From an uncultured Opitutia bacterium (lineage in GTDB: Bacteria > Verrucomicrobiota > Verrucomicrobiia > Opitutales > Puniceicoccaceae): DNA of 58,071 nt. Positions 26,723-36,505 of this stretch are shown one piece after another. The stretch lies in assembly GCA_913056175.1 (NCBI GenBank), contig CAJXLM010000014.1, positions 1-58,071 on the forward strand, in the 5' to 3' direction. The notes beneath the pieces were generated by a model. The model made no database searches. It saw nothing but the letters and a program-made list of their open reading frames with translations, and was not told where the DNA came from. Position numbers and translations under genes: made by a program. Every line of letters starts with the position of its first letter. Position 1 is the stretch's first letter.

Positions 26723-29404
26723 TCACCGCCGGGCCGCCCGACGTCGGGTCCACGCCTTTTCCGCCTCCACGGCGAGAAAGAGCAGGAGGGGGAACAGGAG
26801 GATGGCCGGCCAGGAGTCGACGGGGAGCGCGACCGTCCCGAAGAGCCCCTGCAGGGGTGGCGCGTAGGTGAGGAGCAGTTGCAGGCCGACGAGGGCGAGA
26901 CAGGCGTAAAGGACCACGGGGTTCCCGCGGAAGGAGCGCGGGTGCAGGGAGGACCGCCGGAGGAAGCGGGTATTGAAGAGGTAGAGCAGCTCGCTGAAGG
27001 CGATCAGGTTGACCACGGCGGTGCGGGCGGTGGCGGGATCGGCCCCGCCGGCCCTCTCCCAGGCGAAGAGGCCAAAGCAGCCGGTCATGAGCAGGACACT
27101 GACCGTGAGGATGCGGAGGAGCAGGGGTCCGTGCAGGAGGGGCTCCCGCGGATCGCGGGGTGGCCGCCCGAGCACCCCGGCCTCCGCCGGCTCAAAGGCG
27201 AGGGCGAGGGCCAGCGTCACCGTGGTGACGAGGTTGATCCAGAGGGCCTGGACCGCGGTGACCGGCAGGGTCGTACCGAGGAGGATGGCGGCGAGGAGGA
27301 GCCCGGCCTCCCCCACACTCGTGGGCAGGATGAAGAGGAGCGATTTCCGGATGTTGTCGAAGACTGCCCGGCCCTGCCGGACCGCGCCGACGATGGTCGC
27401 GAAGTTGTCATCGGTGAGCACCATCTCGGCGGCTTCCCGGGCCGCATCGGTGCCCCGGTCTCCCATGGCCACCCCGATATCGGCCGCCTTCAGGGCAGGG
27501 GCGTCGTTGACCCCGTCGCCGGTCATCGCCACCAGCTGGCCCTCCTCCCGGAGGGCCCGCACCAGGCGCAGCTTGTGCTCGGGGGCGGCCCGGGCGACGA
27601 CCGAGAGGGAGGGGAGACGGTCCCGGAGGGCCTCGTCGTCGAGCGTGGCGAGCTCCTTGCCTGTGAGCACCTCCCCCTCGGAGAGGCCGACCTGCCGCCC
27701 GATCGCCGCCGCGGTGGTCGCGTGGTCCCCGGTGATGAGGACGGTGCGGATGCCGGCCCGCCGGCAATCCGCCACTGCCTCCGGGACCCCCTCGCGGGGC
27801 GGGTCGACGATCCCGACCATGCCGAGGAGGACGAGATCCGCGGGGGGGCGATCCCCGCCGAGGGGATCCTCGTCCGCCCCGGTCCTCTTTTCCGCGAGCG
27901 CCAGCACCCGCTGGCCTTCGCCGGCGATCGCCTCGATGCGCTCCCGCCATGCCTCCGGCTGCAGGGGCGCACCACCCGCCTCGCCCGCACAGAGCTCGAG
28001 AATCCGCTCCGGGGCCCCCTTCAGGCAGAGCAGGGCACCGCCGCGCTCCTCGTCCGCGTGGCGGGTGGCCATGAACTGGCGACCGGCGTCAAAAGGAAGG
28101 GTGCTGGTGCGGGGAAAGGATGCCTCCCCGGCCGCCCGGTCGAGGCCGGCCTTTCCCGCCAGGGCGAGCAGAGCGCCCTCGGTGGGATCCCCTTCCACCG
28201 ACCACTCCCCGGCCTCCTCCCTCAGGCGCGCCTCGTTGCAGAGGACGCCGCAGCGGGCGAGGACGCGCAGGGCCTCCGCGCTCTCCGCGGAGAGCGCCGC
28301 TCCCTCCGGTTCCTCCGAGAGGTCGCCCTCCGGTGCGTAGCCGACCCCCTCCACCCGCACGCGGATCCCGCCCGGGAGGAGGACGCTGGCCACGGTCATC
28401 TCGTTGCGGGTGAGGGTTCCCGTCTTGTCGGTACCGATCACGCTCACCGAGCCGAGAGTCTCCACCGCGGGCAGGCGCCGGAGAATGGCCCGCTGCCGGG
28501 CCATCACCCGCATGCCGATGGCCAGGGTGATCGTGACGATCGCCGGCATTCCTTCGGGGATGGCCGCCACCGCCAGGGCCACCACCGCGAGGAAGACTTC
28601 CACCAGTTCCATCCCGGAGACCAGCCAACCCCAGAGAAAGGCGAGCAGGCCCACCGCCACGATGATCGCACTGACCCGGCGGGCGAAGGAGTCGAGCCGG
28701 CGGGTGAGGGGCGTGCGCAGGTTTTCCACTCCGGCGACAAGCGCGCCCACCCGGCCGATCTCGGTGGACGCGCCCGTGGCCACCACCACCCCGGCCCCCT
28801 GCCCCCCGGCCACCGTGGTCCCGGAGTAGGCCATCCCGGTGCGCTCGGCGAGGGGCGTGTCCACGGGGACAGCGTCCGTGGCCTTGTCGACGGGCACCGA
28901 CTCGCCGGTGAGAACGGCCTCGGCCACGCGGAGGCCGTCCGCCCGGGTGAGGCGCAGGTCCGCGGGCACGCGGTCCCCCGCCTCGAGGAGGACGAGGTCT
29001 CCCGGGACCAGCTCGCGGGCGTCGATGGTCTGCCGGGATCCGTCGCGCACGACCACGGCTCGGGGAGCCAGCAAGCCCCGGACCGCCTCGAGGGCCCGCT
29101 CCGCCCGGCCTTCCTGGAAAAACCCGATGGCGGCATTGATGAGGACCACCCCGAGGATAACGACCGCGTCCAGCCAGTGCCCGATCCAGAGGGTGGTGGC
29201 ACCCGCAGCGAGGAGGAGGTAGATCAGGGGGTTGTGAAACTGCCGGGCCAGCCGGCGGAGCACGCCCGGGCGGCGGGCGGCGGGCAACGCGTTCGGCCCG
29301 TGCCGCTCCCGGCGGACGGCCACCTCCTTCCCGGACAACCCCTCCCGTGTCGAGGTCTCCTCCGCGGCGACGACCTGCCGCCAGTCCTTCCGGTGCGCCT
29401 CCAT
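26723..29404 (-). CDS. P2-type cation-transporting ATPase (Ca2+ ATPase-like)
   Basis: An 893-residue pump. It has an N-terminal cation ATPase domain (to about 80), an A domain with TGES in LTGESVPVDK, a P domain with the phosphorylated aspartate D326 in DKTGTLT, an N-domain, a hinge MTGDGVNDAPALKAADIGVA and six C-terminal helices. The PEGMPA motif replaces the usual PEGLP region of P-type ATPases. It resembles the Ca2+/Mn2+ P2A or fungal/bacterial PMR-like group and probably exports a divalent cation. Helix M6 ion ligands include the NLVTTVTLALALAFEPAE stretch. It is the last gene of the minus-strand run. Confidence 0.92.
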   Translation of the reverse strand: MEAHRKDWRQVVAAEETSTREGLSGKEVAVRRERHGPNALPAARRPGVLRRLARQFHNPLIYLLLAAGATTLWIGHWLDAVVILGVVLINAAIGFFQEGRAERALEAVRGLLAPRAVVVRDGSRQTIDARELVPGDLVLLEAGDRVPADLRLTRADGLRVAEAVLTGESVPVDKATDAVPVDTPLAERTGMAYSGTTVAGGQGAGVVVATGASTEIGRVGALVAGVENLRTPLTRRLDSFARRVSAIIVAVGLLAFLWGWLVSGMELVEVFLAVVALAVAAIPEGMPAIVTITLAIGMRVMARQRAILRRLPAVETLGSVSVIGTDKTGTLTRNEMTVASVLLPGGIRVRVEGVGYAPEGDLSEEPEGAALSAESAEALRVLARCGVLCNEARLREEAGEWSVEGDPTEGALLALAGKAGLDRAAGEASFPRTSTLPFDAGRQFMATRHADEERGGALLCLKGAPERILELCAGEAGGAPLQPEAWRERIEAIAGEGQRVLALAEKRTGADEDPLGGDRPPADLVLLGMVGIVDPPREGVPEAVADCRRAGIRTVLITGDHATTAAAIGRQVGLSEGEVLTGKELATLDDEALRDRLPSLSVVARAAPEHKLRLVRALREEGQLVAMTGDGVNDAPALKAADIGVAMGDRGTDAAREAAEMVLTDDNFATIVGAVRQGRAVFDNIRKSLLFILPTSVGEAGLLLAAILLGTTLPVTAVQALWINLVTTVTLALALAFEPAEAGVLGRPPRDPREPLLHGPLLLRILTVSVLLMTGCFGLFAWERAGGADPATARTAVVNLIAFSELLYLFNTRFLRRSSLHPRSFRGNPVVLYACLALVGLQLLLTYAPPLQGLFGTVALPVDSWPAILLFPLLLFLAVEAEKAWTRRRAARR

Positions 29405-29449
29405 CGTTGACAGCCTAGCGGGGAGCGTCCCGGCGGTCGAACGCCCGTC

Positions 29450-30496
29450 CTACCCTTCGCCCCCCTCTTCCTCCTCCACCGGCCGGTGCAGGTCGACCGG
29501 CTGGCTGGAGAGTCCCCATTCCTCCCGGAGGTACCGGCTGACCGTCCCGGTGAACCCGTGCAGGGTGCCGACGTGGGAGGCCCCGCTCTCCGCCACGCTC
29601 CGCAGGAGGTCCGGCCAGTCGACGTGGTCGGAGAGGAGGAACCCGCGGTCGAGCCCGCGCCGCCGCCGATGGCCCCGCAACCGGGTCCAGCCGGAGGCAA
29701 AGCCGAGGGAGGTCGGCTCGAACTTCCGCAACCAGGGGGAGCCGAGCACCGAACCGGGGGCGAGGAGGAGGCCCCGCCCCCGGAACTCGGCGCGGTTCGC
29801 CTCCGTCACCTTCGTATGGGGCGCCAGCTCCACGCCGGCCGCCTCGTAGTGCGGGTTGAGCCGGGCAATGCTCCCGTGCACGCCGATCGGGCCTGTGGCC
29901 GGATCGAGCCCGGCGAGGATCCGCTGGGCCTTCCCGAGGGCGTAGGCGAGGAGTACGGAGGTCACCCCGGCCGCCTGGTTCTCCCGCCACCACTCGTGGA
30001 TTTCCGCAAAGATGGTGGACGGATCCGGCCAGCGGTAGACCGGGAGCCCGAAGGTGCACTCGGTGAAGAAGGCGTCGCAGCGCACGGGCTCGAATTCCGC
30101 ACAGGTCGGATCCGGCTGGCGCTTGTAATCGCCGGTGACCACGCACCGGTAGCCGTCCTTCTCGAGGAGGACTTGGGCCGATCCGAGGAGGTGGCCGGCC
30201 GGGTGGAAGGAGACACGCACGTTCCCGACACGGCGGGTCTCGCCGTAGGGGAGGCCCTCGAGCACGCTTCCCTCGCGGCCGACGCGTTCCCCCAGGACTC
30301 CCAGCCCGGGCTCGGCACAGAGGTAGGTACGGCTCCCCCAGCGGGCGTGGTCGGCATGGGCATGGGTGACCACCGCCCGCTCCACGCCGCGCAGGGGATC
30401 GACGAAGAAATCGCCGGGCGGGCAGTAGAGGCCCTCCGGGCGGCGGACGAGCAGTCCGCCAGAGTCGAGGGGAAGGGCGCGGGAAGACGGTGGCAT
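29450..30496 (-). CDS. Ligase-associated DNA exonuclease (metallo-beta-lactamase / beta-CASP)
   Basis: A 348-residue protein of the LEDxo type. It has the MBL motif THAHADHA (H45, H47, D49, H50), a HPAGHLLGSAQVLLE strand, VVTGDYKRQPDPTCAEFEPV, ECTFGLPVYRWPDPS, and a C-terminal LLSDHVDWPDLLRSV motif. These are the features of the family annotated as ligase-associated exonuclease or mRNA 3'-end processing factor. In many genomes it sits beside an ATP-dependent DNA ligase and a helicase; here the neighbours are bamA-like and a P-type ATPase, and the only ligase in the window is NAD-dependent ligA, 27 kb away. Confidence 0.87.
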   Translation of the reverse strand: MPPSSRALPLDSGGLLVRRPEGLYCPPGDFFVDPLRGVERAVVTHAHADHARWGSRTYLCAEPGLGVLGERVGREGSVLEGLPYGETRRVGNVRVSFHPAGHLLGSAQVLLEKDGYRCVVTGDYKRQPDPTCAEFEPVRCDAFFTECTFGLPVYRWPDPSTIFAEIHEWWRENQAAGVTSVLLAYALGKAQRILAGLDPATGPIGVHGSIARLNPHYEAAGVELAPHTKVTEANRAEFRGRGLLLAPGSVLGSPWLRKFEPTSLGFASGWTRLRGHRRRRGLDRGFLLSDHVDWPDLLRSVAESGASHVGTLHGFTGTVSRYLREEWGLSSQPVDLHRPVEEEEGGEG

Positions 30497-30525
30497 GGCG
30501 GGAGGCAGGGTGGATCGCCCATCCC

Positions 30526-32643
30526 TTAGAAGGGGAAACCGAAGGCAAAGTGCAGGGTGCCCGCGGGGGAGCGGGGCGGCCGGTTCAGGTTGCGCCCGTA
30601 CTCGATCCGGATCGGACCGACCGGCGAGCGGAGACTGATCCCGGCACCCGCGGAATTGAAGAATTCCCCGTCGGCGAAAGTATGGCCGTTCACCGACATG
30701 ACCGCGGCGTCGTAGAAGGCGACAAGGGAGAACGCCTGGAAGATGCGGAGCTCCGCCTCGAGGTTGCCGAGGGTGTAGGACTGGGCCCCGATCCGCTCGC
30801 CGGAGGAATCCACGGGTGAAGCCTCCCCTTCCTGGTAACCGCGGAGGGTGTTGCTGCCCCCGAGGAAGAAGCGCTCGCTGAACGGAATGTTCTCGTCGGT
30901 CTTCTGCCAGGAAAAGATGCCGCCGTAGCGGAGCCGGGAGTGGAGGATGAGGGAGGGAACGAGGGGGATGTGGTAGGAGCCACCGACCTCGACCTTCTCG
31001 AAGTCGACATTCCCCCCGAAGAGCCGGGAGGCGGTCTTGGACCGCACCGCGGCCCGGTAGCCGCGGGTGGGAAAGAGGGAGTTGTTCAGCCGGCTGAGAG
31101 TGGCGCTCCCCTGGAGGCTGGCCACCACGGCGCTGTCCCGGGAGCGGAAGGTGACGCTGTTGTCACGGAAGGTCCGCTGGCTCTGGAAACCGTAGCGAAG
31201 GTCAAGGGTCAGGCCGGGAACCGCGGGCGGACTCAGGGTGGAGCCGAGGGTGATCCCGGCCTCGTCGCGCTCGTACCCGATCTCGTCGCGGTAGAGGTAC
31301 TCTCCCTGGCCCACCAGGGTGATGTCGGTCCCGGCGAACTGCGGGATGGCGTAGAGAGCGCGAACCTGGCTGGACTTCAGGCTTTGCTTGGCGTTCAGGT
31401 TGATCCGGTGGGCGCGGTGGAAGGGATTGTTGCGCTCCCACCGCAGCCCCACCCGGGCCATCTCGTAGCTGCCCCAACCGACCATGCCGGTGAGTTTCTC
31501 CCGCATACCCGCCGGAAGGGTGTAGGTCACCTCCCGAGCCCCCTGTTCGTCCGGCTTCCCGTAGGCGACATCGACCTCCCGGAAGACCCCGAGTCCCATG
31601 AGCTTGCGGCGGCCCTCGGCCACCTCGATGGGGTTGAGGAGCTCGCCGGGCTCGAGGCCGGCCTGGCGGAGGAGAATCCGCCGCTTCACACCGGGATCCC
31701 CGGCAAAGGCCACCCCGGCAATGGTCGCCTGCGCGCCGCGATCGACCTCAAAACGATAGTCGCGCACGACCACTCCGGCCGTCGTCTTTTTCCGGTCGGT
31801 CACCTCACTGCGGACGGTGGTGTCCGGATAACCGCGGCGGTAGGCCTCGTTGAGGAGCTGCTGGCGGAAGTCCTGCAACCAGTCGTCGGAGTCCACCTGG
31901 TCGTCCTCCACCTCTTCGGTGGTCGTCGTCTTGCCGTCCTTCGACTCCCGCACCACCTCCACCTTCCCGACCCGGAAGAGCGGACCCTGGTCCACGGTGA
32001 GGGTCACCCGGACGGCCCCGGTCTGGCGGTCGATGTCGACCTCGCGGTCGCCGGCCGACGCTTCGGCGTAGCCCTTCTGCTGGAGGGTGCGCAGGAGGTT
32101 GCTGATGCGCTGCTCGAGGTTGCGCGGGGTGAAGCGGCGGTCTTTCTTCCGGGTGAAGAGGGCCGAGGAGGCGAGGAAGAAGCTCTCCGCCTCCTTGGCG
32201 GAGAGTGCGGTCACGCCCTTCACCTCCACGCTCTCGTAGAAGTAGAGAACCCGCGGGTCCACCTCGAAGACCACGCTCTCCGCCTGGAAACCGGGCGGCA
32301 GGACCACTTGGTAGGGGTGGGTCCAGTCGTAGGAGGCGGGGCCTTCCTTCGTCTGCAGGTCCGCGGTGATGCGGGGCCGCTGGTAGCCGAGGCTCTTGAC
32401 CTGCTCGAGGAGGATGAAGGCGGAATCCTCGAGGACGGCGGCATCCAGTTCGACCGGTTCCTTCGCCGCGAAATCGTTGAGGAAGGCGAGCCGTTCCTGG
32501 AGCTGGCGGTCCCGGAGGAAGCCCATGCCCCGGACCTTGAGATTGTCCTGGGCGAGGAGGCCGGCCGGGACGGCGAGCAGGGCGGCGAGGAGAAAGGCGA
32601 ACGCGCCCGCACCAGTGGAGCGGCGGCGGAACCTATTTCTCAT
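30526..32643 (-). CDS. BamA/TamA-type outer-membrane barrel assembly protein
   Basis: A 705-residue outer-membrane protein. A signal peptide (FAFLLAALLAVPAGLLAQ) leads to several POTRA-like repeats to about residue 370 (visible ends such as RISNLLRTLQQKGYAEAS and EGRRKLMGLGVFREVDVAY). A 16-strand barrel follows, with the conserved FFLGGSNTLRGYQEG motif and a terminal beta signal LHFAFGFPF. It probably folds or inserts barrels. Its gene starts 11 bases inside tamB-like, so the pair resembles TamA/TamB. Whether it is the main BamA or the TamA paralogue cannot be decided here. Confidence 0.9.
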   Translation of the reverse strand: MRNRFRRRSTGAGAFAFLLAALLAVPAGLLAQDNLKVRGMGFLRDRQLQERLAFLNDFAAKEPVELDAAVLEDSAFILLEQVKSLGYQRPRITADLQTKEGPASYDWTHPYQVVLPPGFQAESVVFEVDPRVLYFYESVEVKGVTALSAKEAESFFLASSALFTRKKDRRFTPRNLEQRISNLLRTLQQKGYAEASAGDREVDIDRQTGAVRVTLTVDQGPLFRVGKVEVVRESKDGKTTTTEEVEDDQVDSDDWLQDFRQQLLNEAYRRGYPDTTVRSEVTDRKKTTAGVVVRDYRFEVDRGAQATIAGVAFAGDPGVKRRILLRQAGLEPGELLNPIEVAEGRRKLMGLGVFREVDVAYGKPDEQGAREVTYTLPAGMREKLTGMVGWGSYEMARVGLRWERNNPFHRAHRINLNAKQSLKSSQVRALYAIPQFAGTDITLVGQGEYLYRDEIGYERDEAGITLGSTLSPPAVPGLTLDLRYGFQSQRTFRDNSVTFRSRDSAVVASLQGSATLSRLNNSLFPTRGYRAAVRSKTASRLFGGNVDFEKVEVGGSYHIPLVPSLILHSRLRYGGIFSWQKTDENIPFSERFFLGGSNTLRGYQEGEASPVDSSGERIGAQSYTLGNLEAELRIFQAFSLVAFYDAAVMSVNGHTFADGEFFNSAGAGISLRSPVGPIRIEYGRNLNRPPRSPAGTLHFAFGFPF

Positions 32644-35600
32644 AGAGGAGCCGCCGCAGGTTGAGGTTGTAGTTGTCGTAGATGTCGTACTCGCCCTCCA
32701 GGGACCATCGCCGGTTCAAGCGGTAGATCACCTCGACGGTGGAGCGGCCGCTCTCGCTGACATCCTCCCCCAGCTCGACCGTCAGCCGGTCCGAGTCCCC
32801 ATCGACCCCCGCGAAGATCCGGCCGAGGTAGAGCCCGAGCGCCTGGGCTCCCCCACCCCCCTCCGTGCTCCCGGTGGTGAGGATGCGGAGGATGTCCGCG
32901 TTGGACATCGAGGGCGTCGAGCCGAAGGTGACCTGGGGGCTTTGCGCGGAACCGGTGAGTTTCATGCTGACGATCGTCGACTGCGACCGTCCGATGGCAC
33001 TGGCCTCGAGAATGAGGGTATGCGGGCTCTGCGGGAAGAGGAAGGCCTCGGCCGACTCGATCCGCAGGTTCATCCCGGGGAAGCGCAGGGTCCCCTCGCG
33101 GGTGCGGACCGAGCCGAGGAGGAGGGGTTCGCCGAGAGTGCCCTCGAGGCGGAGGTTGGCGGAGAGGCTGGTGGAGAGGACGGAGCTGCGCACCCGCAGG
33201 AAGTCGTCGCCGGTGAGGCGAATCTGGAGTTCCCAGTCGGCAAAGGGCTTGGCCTCCACGGAGAAGTAGGGGGGGCGGGCCGACGGACCACCGCGGACGT
33301 TGGGGGAGAAGGGATCGATTTCCAGGAGGAAGGTGCTGTTCTGGAAATCGAGCTCCCCGGTCAGGCGGGTGGGCTTGGCCCCGCCGGGATTCTCCAGCTG
33401 CAGGTCGAGGTCCGACCGGATGACCAGATTGGGGGTGCGGGCCACCGGCACGTCCTTGCCCCGCAGTCGGATCTGGTAGGAAGGGTCTTCGAGGTCGGTG
33501 GTGTCGAGGGTCCCGGTGAGTTCGAGGCCTCCACCACCCGTCGCGCCGGTCATCTTCTCGAGCAGGACACGGCGGCCGTCGAGCCGCAGGTCCGCGTCGA
33601 TGGCGTCAATCGCCGGGGTCGCCGAAGTGGGACGCAGCCCGAAATTGCGCGCCCGCAGCTCGCCGCCCAACTGGAGACCCTCCTTTAGGCGAATCGTCCC
33701 GGTCAGGGTGCCCGTGGAGCGAAAGATCCCAGGCAGGCGGCCTTCCCAGTTCTTGACGGTCCAGTCCTTCAGCCGCACCTCCGCGGTGAGCTTGTCCAGC
33801 CATTCCCCGGACTTTGGCCGCTTGCCCTCCAGCCACGGGTAGACGGAATCGTAGGGCAGGGAGGCCTGACCCCGCAGGAGGGAATCGCGGAGCTCCACCT
33901 CCGCCTGGGTCAGGGAGACGCGCTCGGAATCGGCGGACAGGGAGAGGTCGATCCGGCGGATCCGCGGCAACTGGCCGTTCGCCCACTTTTCCGGCCACTG
34001 CAGCTGCTCGGCGTGGACGGAGAGCGTCGCCTTGGGGGAGCTGAGGGTACCCCCGAGCTGGAGGGCAAGGCTGAGGTCACCGAGGTCGACTCCCGTTTCC
34101 TGTTGGAGCCATTGGGCCGCTTGCGGACCCCACTGGTTTTTCAGGGAAAGATCCACTTTCTCGCCGGGGAGCAGGCGCAGGAGGGGGATGGGACCGGGCG
34201 CGGACGATTCCAGCCGGGCCGCCGCGGTATCCTCTCCCCCGGCGCTGTCCGGTGCGTTCTTGTAGGGATGGTCGAGCGAGCCGGTGGCAACCAACAGGGG
34301 AAGATTTCCCTGACCGGTGAGAAGCGGGAGATCGCCGTAATCGACGGCGAGGTTGCCGATGCGCAACCCGCTCGAGTCCCCCTCGGCCTGCCACTTGGCC
34401 CGCAGGGAGGGCGATTTACCCGGAGGCGTCCAGGTGACATCCCCCGAAGTCTCCACTTCGAGGAGGGGCAGGAAATCGTTCACCCGCAGGGAGAGTTCCG
34501 CCACCTCCACGACGGGCAGCGGATCGTTCGAGGCGAACCAACCGGCGAGGCTGGCGGACTGCAGCCCGGCGGCCTGGACGAGAGCCCCCTGCGGAGGCTT
34601 CCAGTAGCCGGCGAGGGAACGACCCTCCCCGGCGAGGGCAAAGGTCTCCACAAGCAGACCCTTCCACGGCCAGTTGGCGCGCTCCGCCGGGTCGAGCTCC
34701 ACGCGGACGGGATCCTCCAGGCGCAGGAAGTCCTTCCCCTGCCGGGTCCACTTTGCCGAGGCCAACCGGAGACGCCAGGGCCCGGTTTCCTCCACGGTGG
34801 GGGAATCCACCGCGAGGGAGAGGGTGTCCCCGGGAGCTTCCGCTTTCGCGGAGGCGGAGAGCTCCCGGGCTCCCTGCCCGCTCCACTGGAGGGAGAGGGC
34901 CAGAGGGGCCAGGGGAGCCAGGCGGAACCCGGTCGTGCGGAGGGTTCCCTCGTGGCGGGGCTCTGTCCAGGGGCCGGTCGCCTGCAGGGAAACCTGCACC
35001 GGCTTCCCCACGCCCGGAACGGTGCCGAGCCAGGCGCGCAAGTCCTCCGGCTGGAACTCCCCCTTTCCACGGAGGTCGAGCGTCCGGGCGGAGACATCCG
35101 CGCTGCCCCCCAGGCGGAGTTGGCTCTTCCCGGGCGCCCGCAACTCGAGCTGGCTTACCTCCACCCGTGGATACTCCCAGCGGCCCTTGAGCGAAAGCTG
35201 GCCGAGGGTCCGGGATTCGTAGGCGAGGTCGCTGCCTTCCGCCGAGAACTGCACGGGCAGGAGGGGATCGCCCTGCGCCTCGGCAGTGAGGGCAAACCGC
35301 AGGGTTCCCGAGGCGTCGAGATAGTCCTGTTCACCGAGGTCCGCCGACCCGGTCAATCGAAAGGGACGCTCCGCCTCGAGGAGGGCAAGGTCCAGCTGGA
35401 CGGACTGGTCGAGCTTGACCTCCGCCCAGTCCGCGGCGACCTGCAATTGCCGGACGGTCAGTTCCGTGCCCGCCCCGCTCACGGAAAGGCTTGCCCGCAG
35501 GGACTCTCCCGCCGGCTTCCCCGCGAGCCGGAGGTCACCGCGGTAGCGCTGCCCGTCCCAGTGGAGGTCCGCATGCTCCAGGCGGAAGGTCCGGACCCAG

Positions 35601-36433
35601 GGAGGAAGGTCGAGCCGGGGGAGGGATGCCGGCACCTGCAGCTGGTCGAGGGTGGCCTCCGCCCGCTCCGGTCGCCAGCTGGCGCCCGACCACGAGGCGA
35701 CCAGGCTTCCCTTGCCCCCTTCCAGCTGGAGGCTCCCGCGGACGGAGGGGACGTGCGGGTTCGGGTCGAAGTCCGCCCGCAGCTCCGCTTTCCATGCCGA
35801 AACCTCCGCCCGCAGGTCCCAGGGACCCTCCGGGGGCAGCTGGAGACGCAGCCGCGCGGCGGGCCAGTCCTGGAAGGAGGCCAGCCGGGTGGTCAGCCCG
35901 GCCTCCTTCCACGACAGCTCCGGCAGGACAAGGGGATCCGCGACACCGGCCGGGAAGAGCCGCCACCGCGTCCCGTTCACGGGCGGCAACCAGCGCTCGG
36001 CCACTCGCAGGGCGTTAACGACCGCCGGGAGAACCTGCCCCGGGCCGGGAATCTCTTCCGGGGAGGTCCCCGGGGAAGTCGGCGACCCGGCGGGTGCCTG
36101 CCGCAGGTGCACATCGAGGCCCTCCACCCGCAGGGCCGGAAGCGTGCCCGATTGGTGCCGCCACCCGGCCCAGGCCCAGCGGAGGGGATCCGGCAGCGAG
36201 ATCTTCTCCGCGCGCACGGCCACCGCGTCGCCGGGCCGGCCATAGTGCACCTTCTCGAGAACCCACGCGCCCTCCGGTCCGCGGCGGGAGTCCTGCAGGG
36301 TCACCCCCCACCGTGGAAGGATTTCCCCGGCCAGGGGGGGCAGCCACCACGACACGGTGCCGACGAGGACAACGAGGACAGCGCCGAGTAGGGCCACCCC
36401 GAGAGCCAGGATCTGGATTCCCCTCTTCACCAT
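32633..36433 (-). CDS. TamB/AsmA-like translocation and assembly module protein
   Basis: A 1266-residue protein with an N-terminal inner-membrane helix (IQILALGVALLGAVLVVLVGTV) and a very long repetitive beta-strand region. The C-terminal DUF490-like domain includes DLRLDGRRVLLEKMTGATGG, GSAQSPQVTFGSTPSMSNAD and GEDVSESGRSTVEVIYRLNR, which are typical of TamB. It spans the periplasm as a hydrophobic groove thought to carry lipids or barrels. The final residues RRLLYEK overlap the barrel gene, so the pair is translated together. Confidence 0.9.
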   Translation of the reverse strand: MVKRGIQILALGVALLGAVLVVLVGTVSWWLPPLAGEILPRWGVTLQDSRRGPEGAWVLEKVHYGRPGDAVAVRAEKISLPDPLRWAWAGWRHQSGTLPALRVEGLDVHLRQAPAGSPTSPGTSPEEIPGPGQVLPAVVNALRVAERWLPPVNGTRWRLFPAGVADPLVLPELSWKEAGLTTRLASFQDWPAARLRLQLPPEGPWDLRAEVSAWKAELRADFDPNPHVPSVRGSLQLEGGKGSLVASWSGASWRPERAEATLDQLQVPASLPRLDLPPWVRTFRLEHADLHWDGQRYRGDLRLAGKPAGESLRASLSVSGAGTELTVRQLQVAADWAEVKLDQSVQLDLALLEAERPFRLTGSADLGEQDYLDASGTLRFALTAEAQGDPLLPVQFSAEGSDLAYESRTLGQLSLKGRWEYPRVEVSQLELRAPGKSQLRLGGSADVSARTLDLRGKGEFQPEDLRAWLGTVPGVGKPVQVSLQATGPWTEPRHEGTLRTTGFRLAPLAPLALSLQWSGQGARELSASAKAEAPGDTLSLAVDSPTVEETGPWRLRLASAKWTRQGKDFLRLEDPVRVELDPAERANWPWKGLLVETFALAGEGRSLAGYWKPPQGALVQAAGLQSASLAGWFASNDPLPVVEVAELSLRVNDFLPLLEVETSGDVTWTPPGKSPSLRAKWQAEGDSSGLRIGNLAVDYGDLPLLTGQGNLPLLVATGSLDHPYKNAPDSAGGEDTAAARLESSAPGPIPLLRLLPGEKVDLSLKNQWGPQAAQWLQQETGVDLGDLSLALQLGGTLSSPKATLSVHAEQLQWPEKWANGQLPRIRRIDLSLSADSERVSLTQAEVELRDSLLRGQASLPYDSVYPWLEGKRPKSGEWLDKLTAEVRLKDWTVKNWEGRLPGIFRSTGTLTGTIRLKEGLQLGGELRARNFGLRPTSATPAIDAIDADLRLDGRRVLLEKMTGATGGGGLELTGTLDTTDLEDPSYQIRLRGKDVPVARTPNLVIRSDLDLQLENPGGAKPTRLTGELDFQNSTFLLEIDPFSPNVRGGPSARPPYFSVEAKPFADWELQIRLTGDDFLRVRSSVLSTSLSANLRLEGTLGEPLLLGSVRTREGTLRFPGMNLRIESAEAFLFPQSPHTLILEASAIGRSQSTIVSMKLTGSAQSPQVTFGSTPSMSNADILRILTTGSTEGGGGAQALGLYLGRIFAGVDGDSDRLTVELGEDVSESGRSTVEVIYRLNRRWSLEGEYDIYDNYNLNLRRLLYEK

Positions 36434-36505
36434 ATGGATCCACCCACCGTGGGGTCGCCCTTCGCCCCACGGCGAGCTTTCTCTGCGGAAGCAACCACTC
36501 CCGCC

